Part shown: one piece after another, positions 8,361 through 18,601 of the stretch
How positions within the stretch are numbered: position 1 is the stretch's first letter
Layout of the letters: the number at the start of each line of letters is the position of its first letter
Notes under the pieces: generated by a model
Told to the model about the DNA's origin: nothing
What the model saw: only the letters and a program-made list of their open reading frames with translations
Database searches by the model: none
Made by a program: the position numbers and the translations under genes
Source of the DNA: CAYPLH01 sp964411505
GTDB taxonomy: Bacteria; Bacillota; Clostridia; CAYPLH01; DUMO01
Length of the DNA stretch: 32,528 nt
NCBI GenBank assembly: GCA_964411505.1
Contig: CAYPLH010000044.1
Location: forward strand, 1 to 32,528
Direction: 5' to 3'

Positions 8361-9506
8361 ATGAAGAAATTAAGGGTAATGACTGTCTTTGGTACCAGAC
8401 CTGAAGCAATAAAAATGGCTCCTTTGGTAAAGGAGCTTGCAAAGAGCGAATTAATTGATTCGAAGGTTTGTGTTACTGCTCAGCACAGGGAAATGCTGGA
8501 TCAGGTGCTTGAAAAATTTAATATTCAACCTGATTATGATCTTGATATAATGCAGCAGAGTCAGACTCTGGAACAAATTACAACCAGAGCACTTATCGGT
8601 CTTGGAGAAGTTTATGAAAAAGTAAAGCCTGATATAGTTTTGGTTCATGGCGATACGACAACAACCTTTGCTGGAAGCCTTGCTGCATTTTATAAAAAGA
8701 TAAGCGCAGGGCATGTTGAAGCTGGTCTTAGAACTTATGACAAGTATTATCCCTATCCAGAGGAGATTAACCGGAGACTTACCGGAGTACTGTGCGATTA
8801 CCATTTTGCTGCTACATACTCCAACAAGCAAAATCTTCTCAATGAAGGCTATCCAGAAGAAAAAATATATGTAACAGGAAATACGGTTATTGATACATTT
8901 AAATATACAATTTGCGACGACTTCCGTTTTAAAGATAAAACGCTACAAAGCCTAGATTTTGATAAGAAGCGAGTAATCACGGTTACAGCGCATAGAAGAG
9001 AAAATATTGGGAAGCCACTCGAAGATATATGCAGTGCATTAAAAACTATAGCGGACAGATACGAAAATGTACATATTGTGTATCTTGTACATCTTAATCC
9101 AGCGGTGAGGGAGACAGCCAACCGTATACTATACAATCATAAAAGGGTAAGCCTTATTGATCCTGTTGATGTACAGCAAACTCATAATCTAATGAAAAGG
9201 TCTTATATGGTTATAACTGATTCAGGTGGATTACAGGAGGAAGCGCCCTCTCTTGGAACGCCGGTTATTGTAGCAAGGAATGAAACAGAGCGCCAGGAGG
9301 CAGTTGAAGCCGGGACAGTCAAGCTGGCAGGTACAAATAAAAACAGAATTATCGAACTTGCCCAGGAGCTCCTAGAAGATTCCGGAGAATACAATAAAAT
9401 GGCTAAGGCTGTTAATCCCTATGGAGACGGTAAAGCGTCAGAAAGAATTGTCCAAGCTATCTTATATGAATTTGGTCTTAAGTATGAAAAGCCAGTTAAC
9501 TTTTGA
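8361..9506 (+). CDS. wecB: UDP-N-acetylglucosamine 2-epimerase (non-hydrolysing)
   Basis: Interconverts UDP-GlcNAc and UDP-ManNAc in the cytosol; ManNAc goes into teichoic-acid linkage units and into the secondary wall polymers that bind SLH domains. The protein has 381 residues with the GT-B type fold. Motifs include FGTRPEAIKMAPL at the N-terminus, HGDTTTTFAGSLAAF, HVEAGLRTYD, TAHRREN and DSGGLQEEAPSLGTPV. The ATG follows TAGGAGTG. The Bacillus name is mnaA. In Listeria mnaA is also next to upp, so this neighbourhood is known in Firmicutes. It is immediately followed by two giant SLH-type surface protein genes. Confidence 0.95.
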   Translation: MKKLRVMTVFGTRPEAIKMAPLVKELAKSELIDSKVCVTAQHREMLDQVLEKFNIQPDYDLDIMQQSQTLEQITTRALIGLGEVYEKVKPDIVLVHGDTTTTFAGSLAAFYKKISAGHVEAGLRTYDKYYPYPEEINRRLTGVLCDYHFAATYSNKQNLLNEGYPEEKIYVTGNTVIDTFKYTICDDFRFKDKTLQSLDFDKKRVITVTAHRRENIGKPLEDICSALKTIADRYENVHIVYLVHLNPAVRETANRILYNHKRVSLIDPVDVQQTHNLMKRSYMVITDSGGLQEEAPSLGTPVIVARNETERQEAVEAGTVKLAGTNKNRIIELAQELLEDSGEYNKMAKAVNPYGDGKASERIVQAILYEFGLKYEKPVNF

Positions 9507-9613
9507 ATAAAGACAGTAAACTAAAACCGCTCAAATTCCGATATATATAACAAGGTTAAAAGGTATTCCTTGCCTTAAAGTAATGTGCACGTTAAGAGCC
9601 TTTTGAAAATGCT

Positions 9614-9642
9614 TGCAAGTTATAACGAGGAATAAATATATC
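9614..9642 (+). promoter_or_regulatory. possible promoter of the giant gene pair
   Basis: TTGCAA at 9614-9619 and TATATC at 9637-9642 are 17 bases apart in the 195-bp gap after wecB. The match to consensus is moderate. The gap also holds CAAGG/CCTTG and AAAAGG/CCTTTT inverted pairs that may belong to a wecB terminator. The assignment is tentative. Confidence 0.3.
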
Positions 9643-9701
9643 CCCCTCTTTTTTAAGTGGCGGATACGAGAGAATAATCTTAACTTAGGAGCGGTAAGTT
9701 T

Positions 9702-12700
9702 ATGTGTTTTAGAAAAATAGTTACCTTTTTTATTATTATTTCATTATTGTTTGTTAATGTCCCGGGTTTATTAACACCTGTAAATGCCGCGGATAATACC
9801 GTTAATCTTTACATATCTGATTACCGTGCAGGCACCTTGACCTTCGGGTGGGATCCCGTTTTATATGCAAAATCAGTGCAGGTAACATGGCACGATCCGC
9901 AGGTGGGTTTACAAGACCCCGTTATTGTCAATCAGACAGAAAATACATATCAGATCACAGACCTTCAAAATGATTATATATATGACATAAAAGTTGAAAT
10001 ATTCGATGGTGAAAATGCAACAGGAAAAAAACTATCTGAAGGGTTTATCTATTTTTGCCCTGCAATTTCCTTTTACTCAACACCTGGAAAACAGGATTAT
10101 GTTGAGCTTGCAGGAGGAGGAAGAGAGTCAGGGAGCAGCCCACGCCTTAACTTAAAGTGGGCAAAACCAAAGGTATGGAACGGAACTAATTTTGCATATA
10201 TTGATGAATCCTTGGAGTACATGGAGAGTCAGATTAACAGTGTGTACAATGATAATCGTGAGCTTTCATCCTTCGGGTTTAGAATTAACATCTCAAGTGA
10301 TATTCGCACATTAAATAGCGGATCATTACAGCAGTCCATTCTTGTTGAGCCGCAAGATTCAGATTATTTTGCCTGTGTTTCAGGAACTCCTGATATCACA
10401 AGTAAGGTTCGCGAATCGGATGCTGATGGATATATGAGTCTGGAGCTTATTGGAAGGGCTGATGAAAACTCTTCTTTGCCCCAAGCATTAGAATATGAAC
10501 TTCCTGATCCGGATATATTTCCGGGTACCGTGTATTATATGAATATAAAGCCAATCTTTAAAAATTCGGTAGGAGACAATGTAAATGCATTTACTCTTGG
10601 AGTACCATCACAAATGAATGGCAGCCCGCTTGCAGGAGCACTGCCATATACGTACTCGCAGATCAGGTTCCAACTTTCGAAGGATGCTTCTGGCAATATT
10701 TATGTAAAAATATTTAAACTCAATCAAGGTAGTCTTGATCTGCCTAGGTTATATTATGAAATTCAGGCAAGTGACGACCCTTCCATAATCGGTGACTGGG
10801 ATGTAAAGGATACAATGGATGACAGTTACTTTGCTTATGGCTCGCCCTATGCAGTAACAATTATACCTGGCATTAATGTAAGTAACACTATTTACTACAA
10901 AATAGTCGTTAAATCGGACAGTCACACAGACAGGATTACTTCACAGCCAATGCCCTATAGAATTGATGAAGATACAAGTAGACCGCCTGCTCTTACACTT
11001 GTCAAGGCTGAAGATGCAACTCTTAACGTGCGCGAAACAGTTGATCCTGATACCGGGGAAGCAAGTCTTGAAAAAACAACAAATATAGTAGTATCATGGC
11101 AAAAACCTGCTGACTGGCAGTCCATTATAAGTAATAACGATCCTCATGAGGATATCTACGTACATATACTTTTAAGCACAAGTCAGACCGATCAAGAAAT
11201 TGAACCTATACCCTATCTTGTTGCAGAAGGAAAAGTCTATGGGCAGTTTCAACCTCGATTTCGGCTTGTGAAATATTTTAACTTGAGATCTCCAAATATT
11301 AAAGTTAACGGTGAACGTTTGGAATATGTGCTTGATGGATTTGACCTTTTCAAAGGGGAAGACGCAGACGGGGTCAGTGATGAGAAGATTGGCAATGGTG
11401 AGAGTTACCCTGACTTTCTACTGACGAACACGGTTTACTATATTCAGATGTACACTACCAAAAGTGAGGCTCATAAAGGTTCAACAAATGAAGAACATAT
11501 GTCGGATAAATCAATTACAACAAGTTTTACTACCCTTTCAACAAAAGAAAGAGATGTGCCTCTTCCTATGAACGTCAGGGTTTCCAAAAATGAAATAGAT
11601 CTTATGGATGAGAAAAACATTATTGAACTTTCTCTAAGTAAGATAAATATTGACTGGAGGTATTATACAGATAGTAGTGCTGAAAAGAATATATATTATG
11701 ATTTTTTTATGAGCACTGATATTAACCCACAGTCATTTATATTGATAGGATCGACTGAAGATACAGATGGTGATATATCCTTTCTTGGACTAGAATCAAG
11801 TAGTACAGTAGTTAATGCTGTGATTAAGAATTTTTCTTCACAACAGCTTATTAACAGATTTGGCTATAACACTCGTTCAAACAGTACCTACTATTTTATG
11901 ATAAGGACACGGCTCAAAGTTGCTGGACAAGAAGACAGAGTATCCGACCTTACATCCATACTACCTGTTACCACTATTCGCAAAGTGGAAGGAATTCCGG
12001 ACGAAGGCTCAAAGCGTCCGGCAGCACCCATAGACTTTATGGTTTTAGATGACAACAGTGGAGAGCCTGGTGTCACGGGGGCTATTGTTACGTTTGAGTG
12101 GACAAGACAGGAAATCAATGAGAGTTATCAGCTAATCTGTACTTCAAATTATTTAAGACCGGATGCAGCTTTAGAGGACTACCGGGATGATGCTGTATAT
12201 ATGAGCTTTATCAGTGCTTTTGGTGGTCCTATAAATCTTAATCCTGATAGGGACCCACCTGAAAATAATCTTGTATATGACGAAGAATCAAAAACATTTC
12301 GGTTTGTAATTGACAGATGGATTTATCCAAACAGGCTGTATTACTTTAGTCTCCGAACCATAGACAAGTCAAGCGGTACACACAGTGCGTGGATTTCCAT
12401 ACCGGTTACCACTGCTTTAATTGATGCACCTACCAATATAGAGGCAGTCACTGGGTTTGAGTTAAAATTTTCATGGAAGGATGTATCAATGCCTGATAGC
12501 GGAAGCTACAGGGTGTATATAAAACAAAATGGCAGCAAGGACTACCAGCTTCTCAGCCTGTCCTATTATCAGATAGTGAGGGACAATAGTGATTATTATG
12601 CTACTGTGCATAATCTAAAGGGAGAAACGACATATGATATTCGTGTAGTGCGCGGTTTATCAGGTATTTCTGTATTTGAAAAATACAATCTAAACACAAG

Positions 12701-14549
12701 GGATGGTTATCACCAGATCGAAGTCAAATGGAAAGGCTTTGAAGGGTACAAGTATGAGCTTGCCATAAAGGCTGAAAATGATGAGGACTATACCATATTG
12801 ACTGATGTAGACTTTGAGATTATAAGAGACAATTACGGACAGCTTAATCCTTGGTATGTTGAGAAAAGTCTTGATACGTCCGGAACTAGCTATGGCAATT
12901 ATTTTGCAAGGATCAAAACTATTCCGGTGTATGAAAATGGCAGGATAACTGATCATAAGGAGCTTCTATCCAATACTAGGTATTATGTTAAAGTCCGATC
13001 GGTAAAGGTGGATAGTCTCAATACACATATTGTTTCATACTCTAAATACAATGGTCCGTGTAATACCAGAACAGAGTTTAGCAGTGAGGACTATGAAGAA
13101 AATGAAAAGATAATATTGATTAAGCAAATGTTTACAGACAGGCTGGAAGACTTTAAAAGTCTGCCCTTTTGGAGAGTAGATATGAGTGGGGCAGATGTCA
13201 GCAAAATTTTTTTAAAGAGTGACAGAATAACTGGTCAAATTTTTTATGGCACCGGCAGCACCACTAAGATAGACTTAACGAAAATTCCGATGCATTCAGA
13301 ATATGCGACAAATTTTTTTGCACAGGACAATTATGTGGTTTATATTCCTTCAAATGTAGTACAGGCGTTAAAGAGTACCGGTAGTTCTCTTTCTTTTATA
13401 CTGGCGAATTCTGAAATAACAATGCGTCCTGGTTCCTTTGAAGCTAATACTAAAGAACCATCAGACGCACTTGAGCATTTGGACATAAGTGATAAGATGG
13501 TAGCACTTTCTGCTAATAAGGCATCTGTTAACACAAGATCTATATCTTCCGGACTTGAACCTGTATCTGATACTCTGGATTTTACAGCAGATGAGCTTGG
13601 AATCTCAAAAACTGGAACCCAGATAGAAGAATATATTGATGAATGTCTTTTTGGTACTGAGTCGGGGTTGGTCAAAACAAAGCTGGATATTTTGACAGAT
13701 CCTTATAACGGAAATGTAAATGGTACCAATGAAGAGATTGCACAATATATTGACCGTTTAATATTGGAAATAGAAGAAGAGCTTTCGATATACATCTATA
13801 ATTTGTTTGGAGAAGTTACCCAAACTATCGATCCCATAGAGACTTTTAATGAACCTGCGACAATAAATATGACTGTTTGGGATGCTAATAATCGCATAAG
13901 TCCATACGTTATGATGGAGGGGAGAAGTGACCTTACAGAAATAGAAAAACATGTTTCGCGTTTTGGAAATAGAGTATCGTTTAATACAGTGAATACTGGC
14001 ACCTTTATTATGTTAAAAAGCGTTCCAAAAGGTGAGGATACACTTTTATCAATAGGAATCCCAAATAATACGGTTGAGTTTCTTGTGAATTCCGGACTTA
14101 TTGATTTATTGAAGGATGTAAGTCCAATGTATTATTACAGCAAAGCTTCAGTTGGCAGTGCAATAAGCATATTTGAAAAGCTGAGTGGCAGCCAGATAAT
14201 GAACAACCGAACTGATACTAAAACTAAAAGCCGACTATTTGGGCTTGATGGGTTTTTACAGGCCGCAAATGAAAAACAGAATATAACAAGGCAGGAAGCC
14301 GCTGTTCTTGTTTCTGAACTATACTCTTTAAGGAGTGCAATCAGCATACAAAAATATAGCCCTGCAAAGGTTATATACTTTTTGGACGAAAAGGACATAG
14401 ATAAAAAGCTGTACAGACATGTCAGCATGGCAGTTGACCTTGATTTTATTCAAATAGATAATAAAGGGAACTTTTTACCGGATAAAGGCATCAATTTAAT
14501 AGATTTAATTTCTGCATTTGAAAGGGTATTTGAAATTACGGGTGATTGA
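9702..14549 (+). CDS. giant secreted fibronectin-III-like repeat protein with SLH-like C-terminus
   Basis: The 1615 residues begin with a signal peptide (hydrophobic residues 7-20, probable cleavage after VNAA near residue 30). Residues about 33-1125 form roughly eight fibronectin-III-like units, recognised by a recurring strand motif such as GTVYYMNI, NTIYYKIV, NTVYYIQM, NSTYYFMI, NRLYYFSL and NTRYYVKV. Several units are far longer than the usual 90 residues, so they carry insertions. A non-FN3 stalk follows (about 1130-1480), with YIPSNVVQAL near 1213 and TVWDANNRISPY near 1387. The last 100 residues (ITRQEAAVLVSELY, then FLDEKDID...GNFLPDKGINL) look like degenerate SLH repeats. It is exported and probably wall-attached through secondary wall polymer. 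ATG 9702 follows TAGGAG. It is followed by a tandem relative one base after its stop. No enzyme motif, cohesin or dockerin is seen; its ligand is unknown. Confidence 0.8.
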   Translation: MCFRKIVTFFIIISLLFVNVPGLLTPVNAADNTVNLYISDYRAGTLTFGWDPVLYAKSVQVTWHDPQVGLQDPVIVNQTENTYQITDLQNDYIYDIKVEIFDGENATGKKLSEGFIYFCPAISFYSTPGKQDYVELAGGGRESGSSPRLNLKWAKPKVWNGTNFAYIDESLEYMESQINSVYNDNRELSSFGFRINISSDIRTLNSGSLQQSILVEPQDSDYFACVSGTPDITSKVRESDADGYMSLELIGRADENSSLPQALEYELPDPDIFPGTVYYMNIKPIFKNSVGDNVNAFTLGVPSQMNGSPLAGALPYTYSQIRFQLSKDASGNIYVKIFKLNQGSLDLPRLYYEIQASDDPSIIGDWDVKDTMDDSYFAYGSPYAVTIIPGINVSNTIYYKIVVKSDSHTDRITSQPMPYRIDEDTSRPPALTLVKAEDATLNVRETVDPDTGEASLEKTTNIVVSWQKPADWQSIISNNDPHEDIYVHILLSTSQTDQEIEPIPYLVAEGKVYGQFQPRFRLVKYFNLRSPNIKVNGERLEYVLDGFDLFKGEDADGVSDEKIGNGESYPDFLLTNTVYYIQMYTTKSEAHKGSTNEEHMSDKSITTSFTTLSTKERDVPLPMNVRVSKNEIDLMDEKNIIELSLSKINIDWRYYTDSSAEKNIYYDFFMSTDINPQSFILIGSTEDTDGDISFLGLESSSTVVNAVIKNFSSQQLINRFGYNTRSNSTYYFMIRTRLKVAGQEDRVSDLTSILPVTTIRKVEGIPDEGSKRPAAPIDFMVLDDNSGEPGVTGAIVTFEWTRQEINESYQLICTSNYLRPDAALEDYRDDAVYMSFISAFGGPINLNPDRDPPENNLVYDEESKTFRFVIDRWIYPNRLYYFSLRTIDKSSGTHSAWISIPVTTALIDAPTNIEAVTGFELKFSWKDVSMPDSGSYRVYIKQNGSKDYQLLSLSYYQIVRDNSDYYATVHNLKGETTYDIRVVRGLSGISVFEKYNLNTRDGYHQIEVKWKGFEGYKYELAIKAENDEDYTILTDVDFEIIRDNYGQLNPWYVEKSLDTSGTSYGNYFARIKTIPVYENGRITDHKELLSNTRYYVKVRSVKVDSLNTHIVSYSKYNGPCNTRTEFSSEDYEENEKIILIKQMFTDRLEDFKSLPFWRVDMSGADVSKIFLKSDRITGQIFYGTGSTTKIDLTKIPMHSEYATNFFAQDNYVVYIPSNVVQALKSTGSSLSFILANSEITMRPGSFEANTKEPSDALEHLDISDKMVALSANKASVNTRSISSGLEPVSDTLDFTADELGISKTGTQIEEYIDECLFGTESGLVKTKLDILTDPYNGNVNGTNEEIAQYIDRLILEIEEELSIYIYNLFGEVTQTIDPIETFNEPATINMTVWDANNRISPYVMMEGRSDLTEIEKHVSRFGNRVSFNTVNTGTFIMLKSVPKGEDTLLSIGIPNNTVEFLVNSGLIDLLKDVSPMYYYSKASVGSAISIFEKLSGSQIMNNRTDTKTKSRLFGLDGFLQAANEKQNITRQEAAVLVSELYSLRSAISIQKYSPAKVIYFLDEKDIDKKLYRHVSMAVDLDFIQIDNKGNFLPDKGINLIDLISAFERVFEITGD

Positions 14550-14550
14550 T

Positions 14551-17500
14551 ATGAGGCATATGAAAAAGATATTGATAATTTTGCTTTCGGTTATGATTAT
14601 AATAGAAGTTCTTCCGGTAAGTGTTTTTGCTTTTACCGACACGTGCTCGCAGAGTCCGCCACAGAGGGTAAGGGTTGAAGCGGGCAGCGGTCAGATGGAA
14701 CCACCGATCGGGTATAACGATTTTGATGGGTATTATGTGGATATCAAATTTGATGTAGAATTTCCAAGTAATCCTGAGCAACCGGTTGTTGGCGGGTTCT
14801 TAAATTTTTATTCTCAGCCTGTGAACAAGCCATACAACTTTAATCAAGGCACTACTGCAGTTGAAAAGGATGTACCTGTTCCTGCAGGGGGGATGACACA
14901 AAGAAGAATGAAAGGTTTTTCTTCAGGTACAATATATTACATAGATGTTTCTGCCTACCATACCCACAGGAATGAAAATGGGGAAATAGTTAAAAGCATT
15001 GAATCAGTTCGTCAGCCAATTAAATTAAAAGTGCTTACCGATATTGAGATTGAGGCGCACACTCAAGGTTCAAATGAAATAAAAATAGTGTGGGATGATG
15101 TGTGGGACGTTAACCGCCGTATAAGTTATCGAATTTACATCTCAGAAACGGATAACTTTGCAAACACTCCTCCAGTGTACATAAGCCAGAATGAAATTGG
15201 TCCTAGCAAGCCTGTTGTTGTAAATGAGGCAACTGGAAAGCTCGAATATATACATAAGGTAAGAGATCCTGGAAGGGTGTACTATGTTAAGATAGTACCA
15301 GATATTGCGGATGGCGAAATCAAAAAGTCACCTGAAACTGCAGTCGTTAAAGCAAGCAGTTATATACTTGTAAAGACTACAAAGATGTCTTCTACTTCTG
15401 ACGGCACAATGTGGAGGCTTGATTGGAGTCCCGTAGTTACCGGTCTTGGGGACAGAAATATTAAAGTAAACTATCAAATTTACAGAGGTCTGCAAAACAC
15501 CACAGATACACCTCAGTATTTGGCATCTGTCAGTGGAACTACCTTTTTTGTAAATCAACCCATTGGCAGTGAAGATTACTACTACATTATCAGAGCGTTT
15601 GTTACAAAAGATGGCGCAGAAGTTTACCCTGATGTTAGAATAATTTCCGACAGAATCATTGTAAGAGAGGATGATATTGCAGCAAAGCCTCCGGTGCCTG
15701 AGATTGTAGACGGGTTTGAGAGAGCCCCAGGCGACTATATAATAAAATACAGTGATAATCTAACCCCAACAAGTGCAGTGATTTTATGGAGGGCACCGCT
15801 GACAAGCAATGGAACACCAGACAGCAAAGTAACTTATGACATATGGATGGTTTCAAACCCTTCAATAATTGACAACCCGCCACAAGGTGCCAAAATAGCA
15901 TCAAATATTTCAATGACTCAATATAACCAAGTAACAAGCGAAGCAAAAGTTGTAGGATATAAATATGGACTATTAAACTTAAGTCCCAATACTGCTTATT
16001 ATGTAAAGATTGTTGCCAAAAAGGTATTTCTGGACTATGTAGATGGGAAACTTGAAGAGGTAACCTATGAGTCTGATCCTTCAATAAAAATTGTAATAAC
16101 ACCAGCAGAAGGAGACATAAGTACACCTCTTATACCTGCAAGGCCGCCCTTTAAGGTTAAGCAGGACAGGAATGGGATGTATATGATTGATTCGGATTCT
16201 GCAGTGGTACAGGTTAAAAACCGCTGGTATGAGAAATTTGATGCAAGCCTTGATATGTGGGAATTTGTAGAAACTACCAAGGAAAGTGAAAACGATGTGC
16301 CACTTTATGATCCCATAGCACAGCCGCCGGATAATATACAATACAGGGCTGTGGAGTACGATGAAGGTGTTAAGCTAGATGTAGGGTGTGTTAAGTATGT
16401 AGCAGGAATGACTCAGGATGATATCAGGACAATTATTGCAACTTTTGAACCTCAAAAGCTTATTGGGGTGCCGCTTGTTACAAACGATCCGTGGGAGGAT
16501 TCAAGGCTTAACGCTCCGATTCAGACAAATCCTAACGTTTATAAAAAGCATAATGTTGATATTAAAATTGACAATCTTGAACCAAATACATCCTATATTG
16601 TTTGGGTAAGAGCTGTTAAAAGAAGGTCTGATATTGTATCAGGACCGTCTGAGCCTGTAATTATAACCACCGACCCCCAAATTACAGTACCTGGTGAAAA
16701 ACCTGTTATTCCAGTTTTTTCGTATGGGTATGCGGGTGATACATATATAGATATTTCATGGAACTATCGTCCGGGGTATGTTTATAATATCAAGTACACA
16801 ACTGTTGATGATATAAATGCAGCTGGAGAGTCCATTACACTAAGCTATGAGGAAATTAGGTATAAAGGCTACTACCGATTAGAAGGGCTTTTGCCTGAGA
16901 CTATTTACTACTTTTTTATTCAGGCAGAATCTAAAAATATCTCTGGTGAAAATATGTTATCTGATTGGAGCGATTCGCTGGTTGTTAAGACTCTTGAATA
17001 TCTACCTCCTTTGGTACCTTTAGGTTTTGGTTTAAAAAACACCGATGATGCATTAACCCAAAATACTATTACTTTTGAATGGCTAAAGCTGGACAAGATG
17101 GGATACCTACTCGAAATTGCTGATAATCCTGACTACTTTAACCCAATTAGAGTATCTATGCTTGATGTTTCTGAGTACACTGTGGTAGACCTTACATCTA
17201 ACACAAGGTATTATGCAAGATTATGTGCCTATGATACGGTAAGAGATCTTTATTCGGAGCCTACTCAAAGCATAATTTTAAGAACAAAGAGAAGTTATGA
17301 TGATTATGATTCGGATAAAGACACTGATGAGGTATTTAAAGGTGATTTTATAGTCAAGGGTGAATACCCGATTGATGGAGTTTGGACAGTGGAAATAATA
17401 GGTGTTAATGCAGACCGGTTTATTGAAAATATCAGGATGGATGGTAAGTTGGATTATCTTTTGGAGCTTTCAAATATGCCTGAAGGAACAAAAGAAATTT

Positions 17501-18510
17501 CTCTTGCTTTATCGCATAGAATTTTAAAAGCCCTGCCTGCGCTTAAAGAAAATATAATTATAAGAACTGCATTCGGTGACTTAATACTAAAAGAAGGTGT
17601 GTTTGATACTTCCTTCGATAAGTATGTTTCTAGTCGATATGCTGAGTATGATTATGTATTGTCTTTAGGTAGTGGTGGGTATGGAAGTGGAAGTGGTAGT
17701 AGCAGTATCAGTAGAAGCAGCACGGTCCATGAAAATATTGAATTTCTTGGTGATATGATCAATTTAGATTTTTGTGTGAAGCTGGAAGGGGCAATCATAC
17801 CTGTTGATTACATTGGGCTTCCAATGGAGTTTCGTATGCACTTTGGCAATTATCATGATAAGAGTCCAGCAGAATTCCTATTTATTAAAAAAGGATCCGA
17901 TGATTGGCAAGGGATACCACATGTTGAGGGTTTTGATTCTTATGGGAACATATATCGAGAGGTTAAAATTTTTGAACCGGGTAAAGTAGTACTCGCAAAA
18001 AGAAGTCAAAAACCAGCACATGTTGATATTTTGGGGCATCCTTATGAATCCTCGATCAAAAATATTACATCCCAATTTACCCTTTTTGGCGCATCATCCA
18101 AGTACTTCCGCCCTAATGACAATATAAGTGCCGAGGAAGCCATCAAGTTTTCAATGGACATACTGGATTATAATTATAGTCATGACTATATGAATACAGC
18201 AGTAAGAGCAGGTCTTATTGATAACCCGCTTGTGGCTGAGGGTAATCTTTCAAGACAGCAGGCTATTTTTATGACGGTAAGAATTTACGAGCTAATTAAG
18301 GGAATAAAAATAACAAATTACCAAAGTGATGATATTTTTACTGATATGGAAAAGGTATCTCCAGTATTTTTGGATAAAGTAAGATATGCAATCGATAATG
18401 GAGTTCTTTTTAGTGTCACAGGAGATGAGCTAAAACCGCATGAAAACGTTACCAGAGCTGAGTTTGTTGCATTATTAGAGAAGATTCTTGCTCTTAGTGG
18501 CAAGATTTAG
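14551..18510 (+). CDS. second giant fibronectin-III-like repeat protein with SLH C-terminus
   Basis: About 1319 residues, with the same plan as the preceding protein: signal peptide (KKILIILLSVMIIIEVLP, cleavage near VFA), about seven FN3-like units up to residue 910 with the same strand motif (GTIYYIDV, GRVYYVKI, NTAYYVKI, ETIYYFFI, NTRYYARL), then a stalk. The stalk has the counterpart of the first protein's IPSNVVQAL segment (SHRILKALPALK, about 986) and a Gly/Ser-rich linker (about 1039-1057). Two SLH-type repeats close the protein, the last one clear: FTDMEKVSP, YAIDNGVLFS, LKPHENVTRAEFVALLEKIL. ATG 14551 is chosen because GGGTGA (14540-14545) lies 5 bases before it and the stop of the first gene at 14549 would couple translation. 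The frame is open further upstream inside the first gene. The pair probably arose by duplication and is made together. Confidence 0.82.
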   Translation: MRHMKKILIILLSVMIIIEVLPVSVFAFTDTCSQSPPQRVRVEAGSGQMEPPIGYNDFDGYYVDIKFDVEFPSNPEQPVVGGFLNFYSQPVNKPYNFNQGTTAVEKDVPVPAGGMTQRRMKGFSSGTIYYIDVSAYHTHRNENGEIVKSIESVRQPIKLKVLTDIEIEAHTQGSNEIKIVWDDVWDVNRRISYRIYISETDNFANTPPVYISQNEIGPSKPVVVNEATGKLEYIHKVRDPGRVYYVKIVPDIADGEIKKSPETAVVKASSYILVKTTKMSSTSDGTMWRLDWSPVVTGLGDRNIKVNYQIYRGLQNTTDTPQYLASVSGTTFFVNQPIGSEDYYYIIRAFVTKDGAEVYPDVRIISDRIIVREDDIAAKPPVPEIVDGFERAPGDYIIKYSDNLTPTSAVILWRAPLTSNGTPDSKVTYDIWMVSNPSIIDNPPQGAKIASNISMTQYNQVTSEAKVVGYKYGLLNLSPNTAYYVKIVAKKVFLDYVDGKLEEVTYESDPSIKIVITPAEGDISTPLIPARPPFKVKQDRNGMYMIDSDSAVVQVKNRWYEKFDASLDMWEFVETTKESENDVPLYDPIAQPPDNIQYRAVEYDEGVKLDVGCVKYVAGMTQDDIRTIIATFEPQKLIGVPLVTNDPWEDSRLNAPIQTNPNVYKKHNVDIKIDNLEPNTSYIVWVRAVKRRSDIVSGPSEPVIITTDPQITVPGEKPVIPVFSYGYAGDTYIDISWNYRPGYVYNIKYTTVDDINAAGESITLSYEEIRYKGYYRLEGLLPETIYYFFIQAESKNISGENMLSDWSDSLVVKTLEYLPPLVPLGFGLKNTDDALTQNTITFEWLKLDKMGYLLEIADNPDYFNPIRVSMLDVSEYTVVDLTSNTRYYARLCAYDTVRDLYSEPTQSIILRTKRSYDDYDSDKDTDEVFKGDFIVKGEYPIDGVWTVEIIGVNADRFIENIRMDGKLDYLLELSNMPEGTKEISLALSHRILKALPALKENIIIRTAFGDLILKEGVFDTSFDKYVSSRYAEYDYVLSLGSGGYGSGSGSSSISRSSTVHENIEFLGDMINLDFCVKLEGAIIPVDYIGLPMEFRMHFGNYHDKSPAEFLFIKKGSDDWQGIPHVEGFDSYGNIYREVKIFEPGKVVLAKRSQKPAHVDILGHPYESSIKNITSQFTLFGASSKYFRPNDNISAEEAIKFSMDILDYNYSHDYMNTAVRAGLIDNPLVAEGNLSRQQAIFMTVRIYELIKGIKITNYQSDDIFTDMEKVSPVFLDKVRYAIDNGVLFSVTGDELKPHENVTRAEFVALLEKILALSGKI

Positions 18511-18601
18511 GCAAGCCTCACTAAACCACATTTTTTCAGGTATAACCACCTTTCAATCCGGCAATAATTAGGTTGTAACGTCTATAGTTAATTATTCCGG
18601 A

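Noticed and set aside
15656..16126. 156-codon minus-strand Leu/His-rich frame inside the second giant gene
   Set aside because: Its composition is that of a shadow frame opposite repeat-coding sequence, and there is no start context.
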